Under the pieces are notes generated by a model. That model was given only the letters and a program-made list of their open reading frames with translations, did no database searches and was not told the DNA's origin. From Desulfobacteraceae bacterium (GTDB taxonomy: Bacteria; Desulfobacterota; Desulfobacteria; Desulfobacterales; Desulfosalsimonadaceae), in the NCBI GenBank assembly GCA_011389515.1, contig JAABUA010000012.1, positions 1 through 59,176 of the forward strand: 59,176 nucleotides of DNA, read 5' to 3'. This document shows, one piece after another, positions 34,797-44,053 of this stretch. The translations under genes were made by a program, and so were the position numbers. Position 1 is the stretch's first letter. Each line of letters starts with the position of its first letter.

Positions 34797-37493
34797 TTAT
34801 GCCAGCGTCTTGCGGACCAAAGCGCGCTGCTCCTCTAAAAACACGCGGTGATAGCCGGTGGCCGTACTTGCCGATGCTTTCCTGCCGATATAACGCAATT
34901 GAAGGCCAAAACGCTTTTCAAAAAGCGGGGCCATGAAACGCCAAGCCCCCATGTTTTCCGGCTCCTCCTGCGCCCATACCCATTTATCGCAGCTTTTGTA
35001 TTTCTCCACGATTGCGGAAAGCGCATTTTCGGGAAATGGGTACAACTGCTCCACGCGCACCAGGGCGACATCGTTATGGTTGTTTTCCGCTTTGGCTTTT
35101 TCAAGTTCGTAATAGAGCTTCCCGGCGACAAAGACGACTTTTCCGGGATTCTTCACGGCGTCCGGATTATCCATCACTTCCGAAAAAGTTCCCTTTGCGA
35201 ATTCCCCGATGCCGGATACGGCGGCAGGATGACGCAGCAGACTCTTCGGGGTCATCACCACGAGCGGTTTTAACACATCGTCCATGGCCTGTCTTCGCAG
35301 CAGGTGGAAATACTGTGCCGGTGTGGTCGGTAAACAGATGCGCATATTTTCTTCTGCCGCGAGCTGCAGAAAGCGTTCGATCCGGGCGCTGGAATGATCG
35401 GGCCCCTGGCCTTCATACCCGTGGGGTAAAAACAGCACCAGACCGCTTTTACGCCCCCATCGATTTTCCCCGCTGGCAATGTAAAGATCGATGACCGACT
35501 GGGCGTTGTTGGCAAAATCGCCGAACTGGGCCTCCCATATGGTCAATCCGTTTCTTTTTATCAGCGAGTAGCCGTACTCAAAACCAAGGACGCCGGCTTC
35601 GGATAGAAGGCTGTTGATTGCATGAAACGGCGCCTGCGAGTCTTCCACGGCATTTAAGGGAACATAGGGCTCGCTTGTGTTCGTGTCAAAAACCACACTG
35701 TGTCGCTGGCTGAAGGTCCCCCTTTGACTGTCCTGCCCGGAAAGCCGAATGGGAATCTTTTCCTGCACGATCGATGCAAACGCCAGGGATTCCGCATTGG
35801 CCCAGTCGATGCCGTCGCCTTTTTCAACGGCGTCCCGTCGGCCCGTAAACAGCCTTTCCAGCTTGCGGTGAAGGGCAAAATCCGCCGGCATTTGGTTTAT
35901 CCGCTGCGCAAGGCGTTTCAACCGGGATGTTTTGACCGCCGTATCCAGCTTCTTTTTCTTACCGGATGCGCTTTTGTTTTTGTCTTTGCCTGTGACGCCC
36001 GCCGATTTTTCCGTAACCGCCTGGTCATGGGCCGCCTGGAGGCATTCAAGGATGCCATCGTTGATTTTCTTGAACGAACGGTCATCAACGAGTCCTTCCT
36101 CCTTCAACCGGTCGAAGTATATTTCGTGCAATGAGGGCCTTTCCTTGATCCTCGCATACATGAGCGGCTGGGTGAAATAAGGTTCATCCCCTTCGTTGTG
36201 GCCGTATCTGCGGTAGCAGACCAGGTCGATGACCACGTCCTTGGCAAAGGCCATACGGTAATCGACGGCCAGTTTGATCATGCCGACCGCGCTCTCCGGA
36301 TTTTCCCCGTGAATATGGAAAACCGGTACCATCAGCATTTTTGCAATATCCGTAGCGTACCGGGTCGACCTCAGGTCTTCGGGAAGGGCCGTATATCCGA
36401 TCTGATTGTTAATCACCAAATGGACCGTTCCGCCTGTGCCGTATCCTTCAAGCTGAGACATGTTGAGCGTTTCCGCAACGACCCCCTGGCCGGCGAAAGC
36501 GGCATCTCCATGAAGGATCAGCGGCAGGGTGCCGGCTTTCCCGTCTTTTTCCTGGTATGCCCTGGCCATCCCCTCGATAACCGGATTAACCGACTCCAGA
36601 TGACTCGGGTTGTGGGCCATTATGACATGGACCGGTTTTCCTCCCCGGGTTTTCACCTCGCCGTCAAATCCGGCATGGTACTTGACGTCACCCCCCCCCA
36701 CTTCGCTGTCTGGATCATGCTGGTTTTCAAATTCACGGAAAATATCTTCGTAGGGTTTGTCCAGTACGTTGACCTGCATGTTGAGGCGCCCCCTGTGGGC
36801 CATGGCCATGACGATACGGTTGCATGCATGTTCGTCCCCGGCGTGGCTGGCAAGCGCATCCGTCATTGGAATCATGGCATCGGCCCCCTCACCGGAGAAC
36901 CGCTTCTGCCCAAGGTATTTTTTGTGTACAAACTGCTCAAACGCATATGATTCGCAAAGTTTCTGAAGAATGCGTGTTTTTTCATCCGTGTCCAGCGGGG
37001 GGTGGTTCTGGGTGGATTCCATCCGGTCCATGAGCCATCTTCTCTCCTCAGGATCCTGCAGATGCATGTATTCCACCCCGACATCCCTGCAGTAGGTCCG
37101 CTTCAGGTGGCTGATAATATCAGCCAGTTTCATGCTGCGATCTTCTCCCGGAAACCCCCTGAAATAAAACTTTTGGCCCATGTCTTCCTTATCAAGACCG
37201 AAAGCCTCCGGTTCTAAAAAAGGATGGCTTGTGGGGCATGCGGCCAGGGGGTCCAGACAGGAAAGCAGGTGCCCGATATCCCGGTACCGGTAAATAAGGG
37301 ATTCCACCCGCGACTGCTTTATCGCATTCCCTTCCGTCCCGGGCAAAACTTTATCCCCGCGTTGATCGGTACGTCCCAGCTCAAATCCACGAAAAAATGC
37401 CTGCCAGTCCTTTTCCACCCCGGCAGTATCCTCTTTCCATCGCTTGTACTGGGACTCAATATACTCGGCGCTCCAGGGGCCCTGGTATGTCAT
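34797..37493 (-). CDS. sucA: 2-oxoglutarate dehydrogenase E1
   Basis: An 898-residue thiamine diphosphate enzyme that decarboxylates 2-oxoglutarate. Key segments are RGRLNMQVNVLDKPYEDIFREF, AHNPSHLESVNPVIEGMARA, the thiamine/Mg motif LHGDAAFAGQGVVAETLN with INNQIGYT, and GYEGQGPDHSSARIERFLQL near the end. The E1 N-terminal docking peptide (WSAEYIESQYKRWKED) is present. A Lys-rich insert near residues 505-520 (KDKNKSASGKKKKL) is unusual. It lies 3 bases after acnA and 36 bases before sucB. This NAD-linked enzyme is less usual in strict anaerobes, which tend to use ferredoxin oxidoreductases. Confidence 0.95.
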   Translation of the reverse strand: MTYQGPWSAEYIESQYKRWKEDTAGVEKDWQAFFRGFELGRTDQRGDKVLPGTEGNAIKQSRVESLIYRYRDIGHLLSCLDPLAACPTSHPFLEPEAFGLDKEDMGQKFYFRGFPGEDRSMKLADIISHLKRTYCRDVGVEYMHLQDPEERRWLMDRMESTQNHPPLDTDEKTRILQKLCESYAFEQFVHKKYLGQKRFSGEGADAMIPMTDALASHAGDEHACNRIVMAMAHRGRLNMQVNVLDKPYEDIFREFENQHDPDSEVGGGDVKYHAGFDGEVKTRGGKPVHVIMAHNPSHLESVNPVIEGMARAYQEKDGKAGTLPLILHGDAAFAGQGVVAETLNMSQLEGYGTGGTVHLVINNQIGYTALPEDLRSTRYATDIAKMLMVPVFHIHGENPESAVGMIKLAVDYRMAFAKDVVIDLVCYRRYGHNEGDEPYFTQPLMYARIKERPSLHEIYFDRLKEEGLVDDRSFKKINDGILECLQAAHDQAVTEKSAGVTGKDKNKSASGKKKKLDTAVKTSRLKRLAQRINQMPADFALHRKLERLFTGRRDAVEKGDGIDWANAESLAFASIVQEKIPIRLSGQDSQRGTFSQRHSVVFDTNTSEPYVPLNAVEDSQAPFHAINSLLSEAGVLGFEYGYSLIKRNGLTIWEAQFGDFANNAQSVIDLYIASGENRWGRKSGLVLFLPHGYEGQGPDHSSARIERFLQLAAEENMRICLPTTPAQYFHLLRRQAMDDVLKPLVVMTPKSLLRHPAAVSGIGEFAKGTFSEVMDNPDAVKNPGKVVFVAGKLYYELEKAKAENNHNDVALVRVEQLYPFPENALSAIVEKYKSCDKWVWAQEEPENMGAWRFMAPLFEKRFGLQLRYIGRKASASTATGYHRVFLEEQRALVRKTLA

Positions 37494-37496
37494 GGG

Positions 37497-40286
37497 TTAT
37501 TTATCCTCCGACAGCATTTTGCGCATTACGTATTGAAGAATGCCGCCATGCCGGTAATAATCCATCTCTATTACGGAATCGAGCCGTACGGTGACCCCAA
37601 AAATTTTTTCCGTGCCGTCCGGGGCAACCGCTTTGACGTCGAGATTTCCGAAAGGAGAAAGCTTCCTGGCCAGATCTTCGATATAAAAAACCTCTTTGCC
37701 GGTCACGCCCAGTGAAGCCGCGTTTTCCCCCGGCGAAAACTCCAGGGGGAGTATGCCCATTGAGACCAGGTTGCTCCGGTGAATGCGCTCGAAACTCTCC
37801 GCGATTACCGCGCGTACCCCCAACTGCAGGGTTCCTTTTGCAGCCCAGTCCCTGGAGCTTCCCGAACCGTAGGCCTTGCCGGCAATAACGATAAGGGGAA
37901 TGCGTTTTTCACAGTATTTGCCCGCCGCATCATAAATGGTCATTACCTCTTCATCCGGCATGTACAGGGTCCATCCACCTTTTTTGCCCGGCACCAGCCG
38001 GTTGGCCAACCGCGTATTGGCAAACGTCCCTCGAACCATTACCTCATGATTTCCCCGCCTGGAACCGTAAGAATTGAAATCCGTCGTTTTTACGTCACAA
38101 TCCAGAAGAAAACGGCCGGCCGGGCTCTCTTCGGGAATGCTTCCTGCGGGGGAAATATGATCGGTGGTAATGTTGTCGCCAAGCACCGCAAGAACCCGTG
38201 CCCCGTTGATTTCTTTGACATCGCTTATTGCCGGGGACATGTTCCGAAAAAACGGCGGCGCCTGGATGTATGTCGAGTCTTTGTCCCACGGATACTGCCT
38301 GCTTGACGAGACCGGCATGTTCTTCCAGTTTTCATCCCCTTCATAAACGTTTCCGTACTGAGTGATGAACATGCTGGTTTTCACAAAGGCCTTGGCATCA
38401 TTAATCTGGCTTTGCGTAGGCCATATGTCCTTCAGATACACCGGATCATTGTTCGGATCGTGACGCAATGGATCTTTTTCCATGTTGATGTTTACCGTAC
38501 CGGCCAGGGCGAACGCGACCACCAGCATGGGCGAAGCCAGGTAATTGGCCCGGGTCAGCGGGTTGATGCGGCCTTCATAATTCCTGTTTCCGCTCAGAAC
38601 AGAAGCAACAACCAAACCGGTATCTTCAACCATCCTGGCCACATCCGGATAAAGCGGGCCGCTGTTTCCGATGCATGTGGTGCATCCATAGGCCACCAGG
38701 TGAAAGCCCAGTGCCTGCAGATAAGGCATGAGGCCTGCGGCCTCGAGATAGTCCACCACCACCTTCGACCCCGGCGCCAGACTGGTTTTTACCCACGGCC
38801 GGACCCGAAGCCCTCGCTCAACGGCATTTTTTGCCACAAGCCCCGCGCCCAGGAGCACTCCGGGATTGGAGGTATTGGTGCAGCTCGTAATGGCGGCAAT
38901 AACAACCGATCCATGCTCGAGATAAAAACTTTCATAGGGGCGGTTCACCGGCACGCCCGATGCGCTGGGCGTTTTACGGCAAACAAATTTTTCCTCAGAT
39001 GCGGCGGGATCGGCCACGGCGCCTCCTTCCTGCTCCCAATTCTCATCTTTCTGATCTACAGTTGCGCCTTTTTCAAAGATGTTTTCAAATTTTTCAGAAA
39101 AATCCTCCTTGAGGTCGGGCAGGGAAATCCGCTCCTGGGGTCGTATGGGGCCGGCCACAGAAGGTTCGACGCTGCCCAGATCCAGGTGCGTGGTATCTGT
39201 GAAAACCGGCGTTTTCATGCCTTGGGAATAAAAAAGACCCTGCGCGGTCAGGTATTTTTCAATGCGCCGGACATGGTCTGCAGATCTTCCAGTGAAAAGC
39301 AGGTAATCGATGGTTTGTTGATCCACCGGGAAATACGTTGCCGTGGCGCCGAATTCGGGGGTCATGTTGGCGATGGTGGCCCGGTCCGGCAAACTGAGCG
39401 ATGACAATCCTTCGCCAAAAAATTCAATAAATTTTCCCACCACCCCTTTATCCCGCATCATCTTGGTGATGGTCAGCACCAGGTCCGTGGCGGTGGCGTT
39501 TTCAGGCATCCGGCCGGTCAGCTCAACGCCGATGACTTCCGGGGTAAGAAAATAATAAGGCTGTCCAAGCATGACGGCTTCCGCTTCAATGCCGCCGACG
39601 CCCCAGCCCAAAACACCGATGCCGTTGATCATGGTCGTGTGGGAATCAAGGCCCAGCAGCGTGTCGGGGAAAAGGTATTTTTTCCCGTTGATCTCTTTTT
39701 CTGCAACCACCTGTGCAAGATATTCCAGATTCACCTGGTGACAGATGCCGGTTGCCGGGGGGACGACATTAAAATTTTCAAGGTTCTCCTGTCCCCATTT
39801 CAGAAATGCATATCTCTCCCGGTTGCGGGAAAGCTCCATTTGCTCATTAAAGGCAAAAGAATCTTTGGTACCGAACCGGTCCACCTGAACAGAATGGTCG
39901 ATTACCAGTTCCACGGGTATCTGGGGATTGATCCTGTCCGGGTTTCCTCCCATCGCGACCATGGCGTCCCGCATGGCCGCAAGATCGACCACCGATGGGA
40001 CCCCGGTAAAATCCTGCATGAGAACACGGGCCGGGAGGAAGGCGACGTCCCTTTTTTCTTTCCCATCAGGAAGCCAACCGGCCAGTGATTCGATATGCTT
40101 CCGGGTAACAAGCACGCCGTCTTCATTGCGAAGCATGTTTTCGAGGAGTATGCGGATGGTAATCGGAAGCGCTGTCATATCGATCTGCATGCGGGCCGCA
40201 AATTTTGACAGGGAGAAAAAGGAAGCCCGCTCCCCTTCCCTGTCAAATTCCGCCTCGGTGTCAAAAGAATCCCTTGAAATGATCAT
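37497..40286 (-). CDS. acnA: Aconitate hydratase, AcnA type
   Basis: Interconverts citrate and isocitrate through a [4Fe-4S] cluster. The 929-residue protein has the cluster cysteines in ITSCTNTSNPGVLL and YGCTTCIGNSGPLYPD, the substrate region FPDTLLGLDSHTTMINGIGVLGWGVGG, and the C-terminal swivel domain with AGKAYGSGSSRDWAAKG. Length and order match AcnA/IRP1-type enzymes, not AcnB. The start at ATG 40286 has AAGGA about 10 bases upstream; a GTG two codons earlier is possible. It is between gltA and sucA in the TCA gene run. Confidence 0.96.
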   Translation of the reverse strand: MIISRDSFDTEAEFDREGERASFFSLSKFAARMQIDMTALPITIRILLENMLRNEDGVLVTRKHIESLAGWLPDGKEKRDVAFLPARVLMQDFTGVPSVVDLAAMRDAMVAMGGNPDRINPQIPVELVIDHSVQVDRFGTKDSFAFNEQMELSRNRERYAFLKWGQENLENFNVVPPATGICHQVNLEYLAQVVAEKEINGKKYLFPDTLLGLDSHTTMINGIGVLGWGVGGIEAEAVMLGQPYYFLTPEVIGVELTGRMPENATATDLVLTITKMMRDKGVVGKFIEFFGEGLSSLSLPDRATIANMTPEFGATATYFPVDQQTIDYLLFTGRSADHVRRIEKYLTAQGLFYSQGMKTPVFTDTTHLDLGSVEPSVAGPIRPQERISLPDLKEDFSEKFENIFEKGATVDQKDENWEQEGGAVADPAASEEKFVCRKTPSASGVPVNRPYESFYLEHGSVVIAAITSCTNTSNPGVLLGAGLVAKNAVERGLRVRPWVKTSLAPGSKVVVDYLEAAGLMPYLQALGFHLVAYGCTTCIGNSGPLYPDVARMVEDTGLVVASVLSGNRNYEGRINPLTRANYLASPMLVVAFALAGTVNINMEKDPLRHDPNNDPVYLKDIWPTQSQINDAKAFVKTSMFITQYGNVYEGDENWKNMPVSSSRQYPWDKDSTYIQAPPFFRNMSPAISDVKEINGARVLAVLGDNITTDHISPAGSIPEESPAGRFLLDCDVKTTDFNSYGSRRGNHEVMVRGTFANTRLANRLVPGKKGGWTLYMPDEEVMTIYDAAGKYCEKRIPLIVIAGKAYGSGSSRDWAAKGTLQLGVRAVIAESFERIHRSNLVSMGILPLEFSPGENAASLGVTGKEVFYIEDLARKLSPFGNLDVKAVAPDGTEKIFGVTVRLDSVIEMDYYRHGGILQYVMRKMLSEDK

Positions 40287-40350
40287 CTGCACGGTTCCTT
40301 ACAACTGGTTTCTTCGTTATCGGTAGAGGTCCTTTTCCACATTTACGGCA

Positions 40351-41532
40351 TCATCGTTTATCCATGGGCACAAAGCTGCATTCCGCCGGGCCGCAGTATT
40401 CGCCGACATAGTCCGCGGAAGGACGATACAACATGGCTTTGGGCGCAGCTTCGGCAAACTGCTCCTCAATGACATGGGCGATCCAGCCGGAAATTCTTGA
40501 CAGCGCAAAAACCGGGGTAAACAGATCGACGGGAATTTTCATTAAATAATATACCGCGCCGCTGTAAAAATCGACATTTGCATAGATGCCGGTCTTCCCT
40601 TTTTCTTCAAATGCAGCCAGGGCTTTTTTTTCAAGAGTGATTGCAATTTCATACCATGACGGATCCCCGGTCCGCTCCCCCATCTTCTGCACCATGGGCT
40701 CAAGTATTTTTGCCCTCGGATCCTTGGTTTTATACACCGAATGCCCCATACCCATGATCTTGCCGTCGCTTTCGAATTTTTTCCGGATATAGTCGTCGAT
40801 CGCATCCACGCTGCCGATTTCAAGCAGCATTTTCATTACCCTTTCATTGGCCCCGCCATGCAACTCGCCGGAAAGGGAACCCACCGCACCGGATATCGAT
40901 GCATACATATGCGCCTTGGTGGATGCAATCTGACGGGCGGTAAAGGTAGATGCGTTAAAGGAATGTTCTGCATGGAGCACCAGGCAGATATCAAACATTC
41001 TTTCAATTTCCGGGTCCGGAATTTTACCGGTGAGCATATAGAGAAAATTGGCCGCATGACCCAGGTCCGGGTTCGGGTCAACCGGGTCTTTCCCGTTTCG
41101 AATCCGATCATAGGCCGCCATGAGGGTAGGCATTTTTGCGATCAGCGCGAGCCCGTTATCCAGCTCATTACCTCGGGTCAGCAACGCGGGATGCGGATGG
41201 TGGTTCGCCAGAAACGCAATGCCGCCCTGGAGGATGTCCATCGGCAGCGAGTCGGCCGGGCGGGTTTTCAGTGCTGCCAGCATCTGGGGATCGATCCCCC
41301 TTCTTCGTTTCAGTTCCCTGTCGAAATCTTCAAGCTCTTTTCTGCCCGGAAGTTTTTCATACAGCATCAGATAGCAGACTTCTTCAAAAGTGGCGTTTTT
41401 TGCCAGATCTTCAATCAGGTATCCCCTGTAAATCAGTTTTCCCTCGCTGCCTGCCACATGGCTGATCCGTGTGGAAGCCACCTTGACTCCCCGTAAACCC
41501 GTATCTTTTATTTCGTTTTCACTTTCTGTCAT
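40351..41532 (-). CDS. gltA: Citrate synthase
   Basis: Condenses acetyl-CoA and oxaloacetate. The 393-residue protein is of the short dimeric type (CitZ-like). The catalytic set is visible: His in GELHGGANERVMKML, His in MGMGHSVYKTKDPRA and Asp in YANVDFYSGAVY; LHAEHSFNASTFTAR is also conserved. The ATG at 41532 follows AAGGAACC. A 64-base gap leads to acnA. The upstream side carries half of a repeat D element between gltA and fumC, which might affect operon continuity. Confidence 0.95.
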   Translation of the reverse strand: MTESENEIKDTGLRGVKVASTRISHVAGSEGKLIYRGYLIEDLAKNATFEEVCYLMLYEKLPGRKELEDFDRELKRRRGIDPQMLAALKTRPADSLPMDILQGGIAFLANHHPHPALLTRGNELDNGLALIAKMPTLMAAYDRIRNGKDPVDPNPDLGHAANFLYMLTGKIPDPEIERMFDICLVLHAEHSFNASTFTARQIASTKAHMYASISGAVGSLSGELHGGANERVMKMLLEIGSVDAIDDYIRKKFESDGKIMGMGHSVYKTKDPRAKILEPMVQKMGERTGDPSWYEIAITLEKKALAAFEEKGKTGIYANVDFYSGAVYYLMKIPVDLFTPVFALSRISGWIAHVIEEQFAEAAPKAMLYRPSADYVGEYCGPAECSFVPMDKR

Positions 41533-41545
41533 GGTTCCTTATTCC

Positions 41546-41574
41546 TTTTTTTTGAGATAGCTTGTAGAAATTTC
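41546..41574. repeat. Repeat family D, single end
   Basis: TTTTTTTGAGATAGCTTGTA is the right-hand end of repeat D as seen at 43052-43196; the left end and middle are missing. It is 14 bases upstream of the gltA start. Confidence 0.6.
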
Positions 41575-41597
41575 ACTTACGCCAGGTACGATATTCC

Positions 41598-42980
41598 TCA
41601 GGATTCGCCGTACAGCGCTTTCTTCAGCAAACCGGCCGGCATGACTTTTTCCCGCATCGCTGCCTCTTCAATATCGATGCCCGACGCATATGCCTTTTTC
41701 GCGATTTCCGCGGCCCGGTCATAGCCGATATGCGGCACCAAGCCGGTGATGATCGAGAGGCTTTTCCGGATATTTTCTTCGCACTTCGCCTCATTGGCAA
41801 CAATGCCGGCAACGCATTTTTCAGCAAGCATCGATGCGCTGCCGGATAAAAGGATAATGGAGGAAAACAGGTTATGGGCAATCAGGGGCTGCATGAGATT
41901 GATCTCGAAAAAGCCACCCACCCCGCCGTGCGCAACGGCCGCATCGTTTCCCATCACCTGGGCCGCACACTGGATTGCCGACTCGCAGATAATCGGATTG
42001 ACTTTTCCGGGCATGATCGATGAACCCGGCGCTATGGCCGGCAGCTGTATTTCCCCGATACCGCAGCGGGGGCCGGATGCAAGCCACCGGATATCGTTGG
42101 CAATCTTGGATATGCTGACCGCTATGGCTTTTAACACGCCCATGGTCTCCACTTCCGTATCCATACAGGCCTGGGCTTCAAAATGATTTTCCGCCTCATA
42201 AAATGCCGTTCCGGTCTCTTCGGAGATTCCGGCAATCACCCGTGGCGCAAAACGTTTGTGGGCATTGATCCCGCTGCCGACGGCGGTGCCGCCCAGGGGG
42301 AGTGCGAGCAGCCTTTGGCGAACCGGCTCGAGCCGCTGCACGGCCATCTGTGCCTGCCTTGCATACCCGGAAAATTCGTCGCCAAGCGTCATGACAACCG
42401 CGTCCTGAAGATGCGTCCGGCCGATTTTTTTGATATGGGAAAACGCACGGGCTTTCTTGTCAAGGGCTTCGTGAAGACTTTGGAGTCCTGGCAAAAGCCT
42501 GTTGGCAATCAACATAGACGCAGTAATCCGTATGGCCGTTGGAAACACATCGTTGCTGGACTGGCCGAGATTGACATGGTCATTGGGATGAACAGGCGAT
42601 TTTGTCCGCCGCTTCCCGGTAAGGAGTTCATTGGCCCGGGTGGCGATCACCTCGTTGACATTCATGTTGGTATTGGTGCCTGACCCGCTCTGGTATACAT
42701 CGAGTAGAAAAGAATCGTCAAAACAACCGTCCATAACCATACAGGCTGCATTATAGATCGCTTCCGCCTTTTTGGCATCGATCAGGCCGAGGGCATTGTT
42801 TACCGTTGCGGCATGTTTCTTTATCAATGCGATGTTTGCAATAAAAAAGGATGGAAACCGGGTTCCGGAAAAGGTGAAATGATCAAGGGCGCGCTGCGTC
42901 TGGGCGCCGTAATAGGCATCCGCCGGCACCTTGATCGTGCCGAGGCTGTCAGATTCTTCTCTGTGTATCATGGCATTCAT
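41598..42980 (-). CDS. fumC: Class II fumarate hydratase
   Basis: Hydrates fumarate to malate, without an iron-sulfur cluster. The 460-residue protein has the superfamily signature GSSIMPGKVNP with the catalytic Ser, SGSGTNTNMNVNEVIA, and HPNDHVNLGQSSNDVFPTA. The close relative aspartase has a similar fold, but SGTxTNMNVNEV and the GKVNP context with gltA and acnA downstream favour fumarase. Start ATG 42980 (MNAMIHREE) or the ATG three codons later. It is on the same strand as the other TCA genes, 65 bases upstream of gltA. Confidence 0.92.
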   Translation of the reverse strand: MNAMIHREESDSLGTIKVPADAYYGAQTQRALDHFTFSGTRFPSFFIANIALIKKHAATVNNALGLIDAKKAEAIYNAACMVMDGCFDDSFLLDVYQSGSGTNTNMNVNEVIATRANELLTGKRRTKSPVHPNDHVNLGQSSNDVFPTAIRITASMLIANRLLPGLQSLHEALDKKARAFSHIKKIGRTHLQDAVVMTLGDEFSGYARQAQMAVQRLEPVRQRLLALPLGGTAVGSGINAHKRFAPRVIAGISEETGTAFYEAENHFEAQACMDTEVETMGVLKAIAVSISKIANDIRWLASGPRCGIGEIQLPAIAPGSSIMPGKVNPIICESAIQCAAQVMGNDAAVAHGGVGGFFEINLMQPLIAHNLFSSIILLSGSASMLAEKCVAGIVANEAKCEENIRKSLSIITGLVPHIGYDRAAEIAKKAYASGIDIEEAAMREKVMPAGLLKKALYGES

Positions 42981-43051
42981 GATGAATTTCCGGCTCCTTT
43001 GCTGTCAGGTATTTTGGGTGCATCAAATTGCCATTTTCCCCGTAGCCTGAA

Positions 43052-43196
43052 GTACAAGCTATTTCAAAATAATCTAACACCCTCTGGCGGCGTTGTGAGG
43101 CTCTTCAAAATGCTCACATATTACGTATATGTTCCGCTTTTTCATCGCCTCACGTTTTGCCAGCGGGCGCGATCTTTTTTTTGAGATTGCTTGTAG
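43052..43196. repeat. Repeat family D, copy 2
   Basis: The left end TACAAGCTATTTCAAAA and the right end TTTTTTGAGATTGCTTGTA are inverted copies. Inside, CTGGCGGCGTTGTGAGGC faces GCCTCACGTTTTGCCAG, with the palindrome CATATTACGTATATG near the centre. The whole 145 bases could fold into a long hairpin. It lies in the gap upstream of fumC; the remaining bases to 43357 show nothing else convincing. Confidence 0.75.
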
Positions 43197-43357
43197 TATG
43201 CAGAATTTTTCAAAAAAATTACGGCAAACAATAAATTAAGTCCTGATACCGTTTTCTGCAAAAAAAGATACGGGGAAGGCGGCTGAAAGAAGTTAAACCT
43301 TTATGGACTCGTAAAAATTCCCGATTAGACGGCTTTGTTTCCTGCATGCTTTATTAT

Positions 43358-43594
43358 CTATCGTGCCCTGATCTCTCCCTTCAACAACTGCTTCAATCCA
43401 GCCAGCGTTCCCTTCCAGGCGGCTTCTTCACCCGCCATAATTGCAACGATGACCTCTTTTTCAACGCTGACTTCAATAACGACCTCTTCTTTGTCGATTG
43501 TAAACACGGCTTCGGCCCATCGCCCTGCCGGCACACCGCTTATCTCGCAATCAAAATCGGTTCGCATTTCCCCAGTCATCCGGATTTCACTCAT
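43358..43594 (-). CDS. Small hypothetical protein (78 residues)
   Basis: Not recognised. The frame opens at ATG 43594 with a strong GGAGGG 8 bases before it, which argues for a real gene. The protein starts MSEIRMTGEMRTDFDCEI and is acidic in the middle (DKEEVVIEVSVEKEVIV), alternating charged and hydrophobic residues as in beta strands, with a C-terminal helix GLKQLLKGEIRAR. It has no membrane segment and one Cys. It stands alone between two copies of repeat D (43052-43196 and 43628-43774). No function is proposed. Confidence 0.65.
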   Translation of the reverse strand: MSEIRMTGEMRTDFDCEISGVPAGRWAEAVFTIDKEEVVIEVSVEKEVIVAIMAGEEAAWKGTLAGLKQLLKGEIRAR

Positions 43595-43627
43595 ACTAAC
43601 CCTCCGTGTTTACCGTCCGTGATCTTT

Positions 43628-43774
43628 TTACAAGCTATCTCAAAAATATCTTTTGCCCCAATATCTTCGTTGGCGGTGAAATTGAAATCCTCGGAATACT
43701 GCAGTATGCCTCCGGTTTCAATTTCACCTCCGTCTTGATCTTGAACCAAAATCTTTTTTTTGAAATGGCTTGTC
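43628..43774. repeat. Repeat family D, copy 3, with a 60-base palindrome
   Basis: The left end TTACAAGCTATCTCAAAAAT and the right end TTTTTTTTGAAATGGCTTGT are inverted, as in copy 2. The middle differs from copy 2: at 43672-43731 GGTGAAATTGAAA faces TTTCAATTTCACC around the centre ATACTGCAGTAT, a near-perfect palindrome. The element lies just upstream of the small gene's start. Confidence 0.78.
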
Positions 43775-43784
43775 GTACCCACCT

Positions 43785-43869
43785 CAAAATTCGGATTTGT
43801 TCCATCCGCTTGTTTGCATTTCATTTTTTCGAAATCGAAATCGCTATCGAAATCGGTTTTTTCAAATCC
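43785..43869 (+). repeat. Repeat family E, copy 3
   Basis: Shares the blocks CCATCCGCTTGTTTGCATTT, TTTTTTCGAAATCGAAATCG and CGGTTTTTTCAAAT with copy 2 at 18912. Here the ATCGAA unit is expanded (CGAAATCGAAATCGCTATCG). A related string, GCGATTTCGATTTCGATTG, follows near 43950. The stretch from here to larE holds no gene. Confidence 0.72.
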
Positions 43870-44053
43870 ACAGAACACGACATCTTGTTTTTGAAATAAG
43901 GCAACCAACAAACGTTTCGTGTCCCAGTGACCTGTTCTTTTCTTTCGATTGCATTTGCGATTTCGATTTCGATTGTCCAACAAAAAAATGGGGCCGAAAG
44001 ACAATTTTATGAGGGGTTATACCAGCCCCAGGGCCAAACAACGATTTTTCCGC

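Noticed and set aside
43591-44004. 137-codon reverse-strand frame rich in KTDFDSDFDFEK
   Set aside because: It spans repeats D and E and starts in low-complexity sequence; the peptide simply translates the repeat. No ribosome site was seen.
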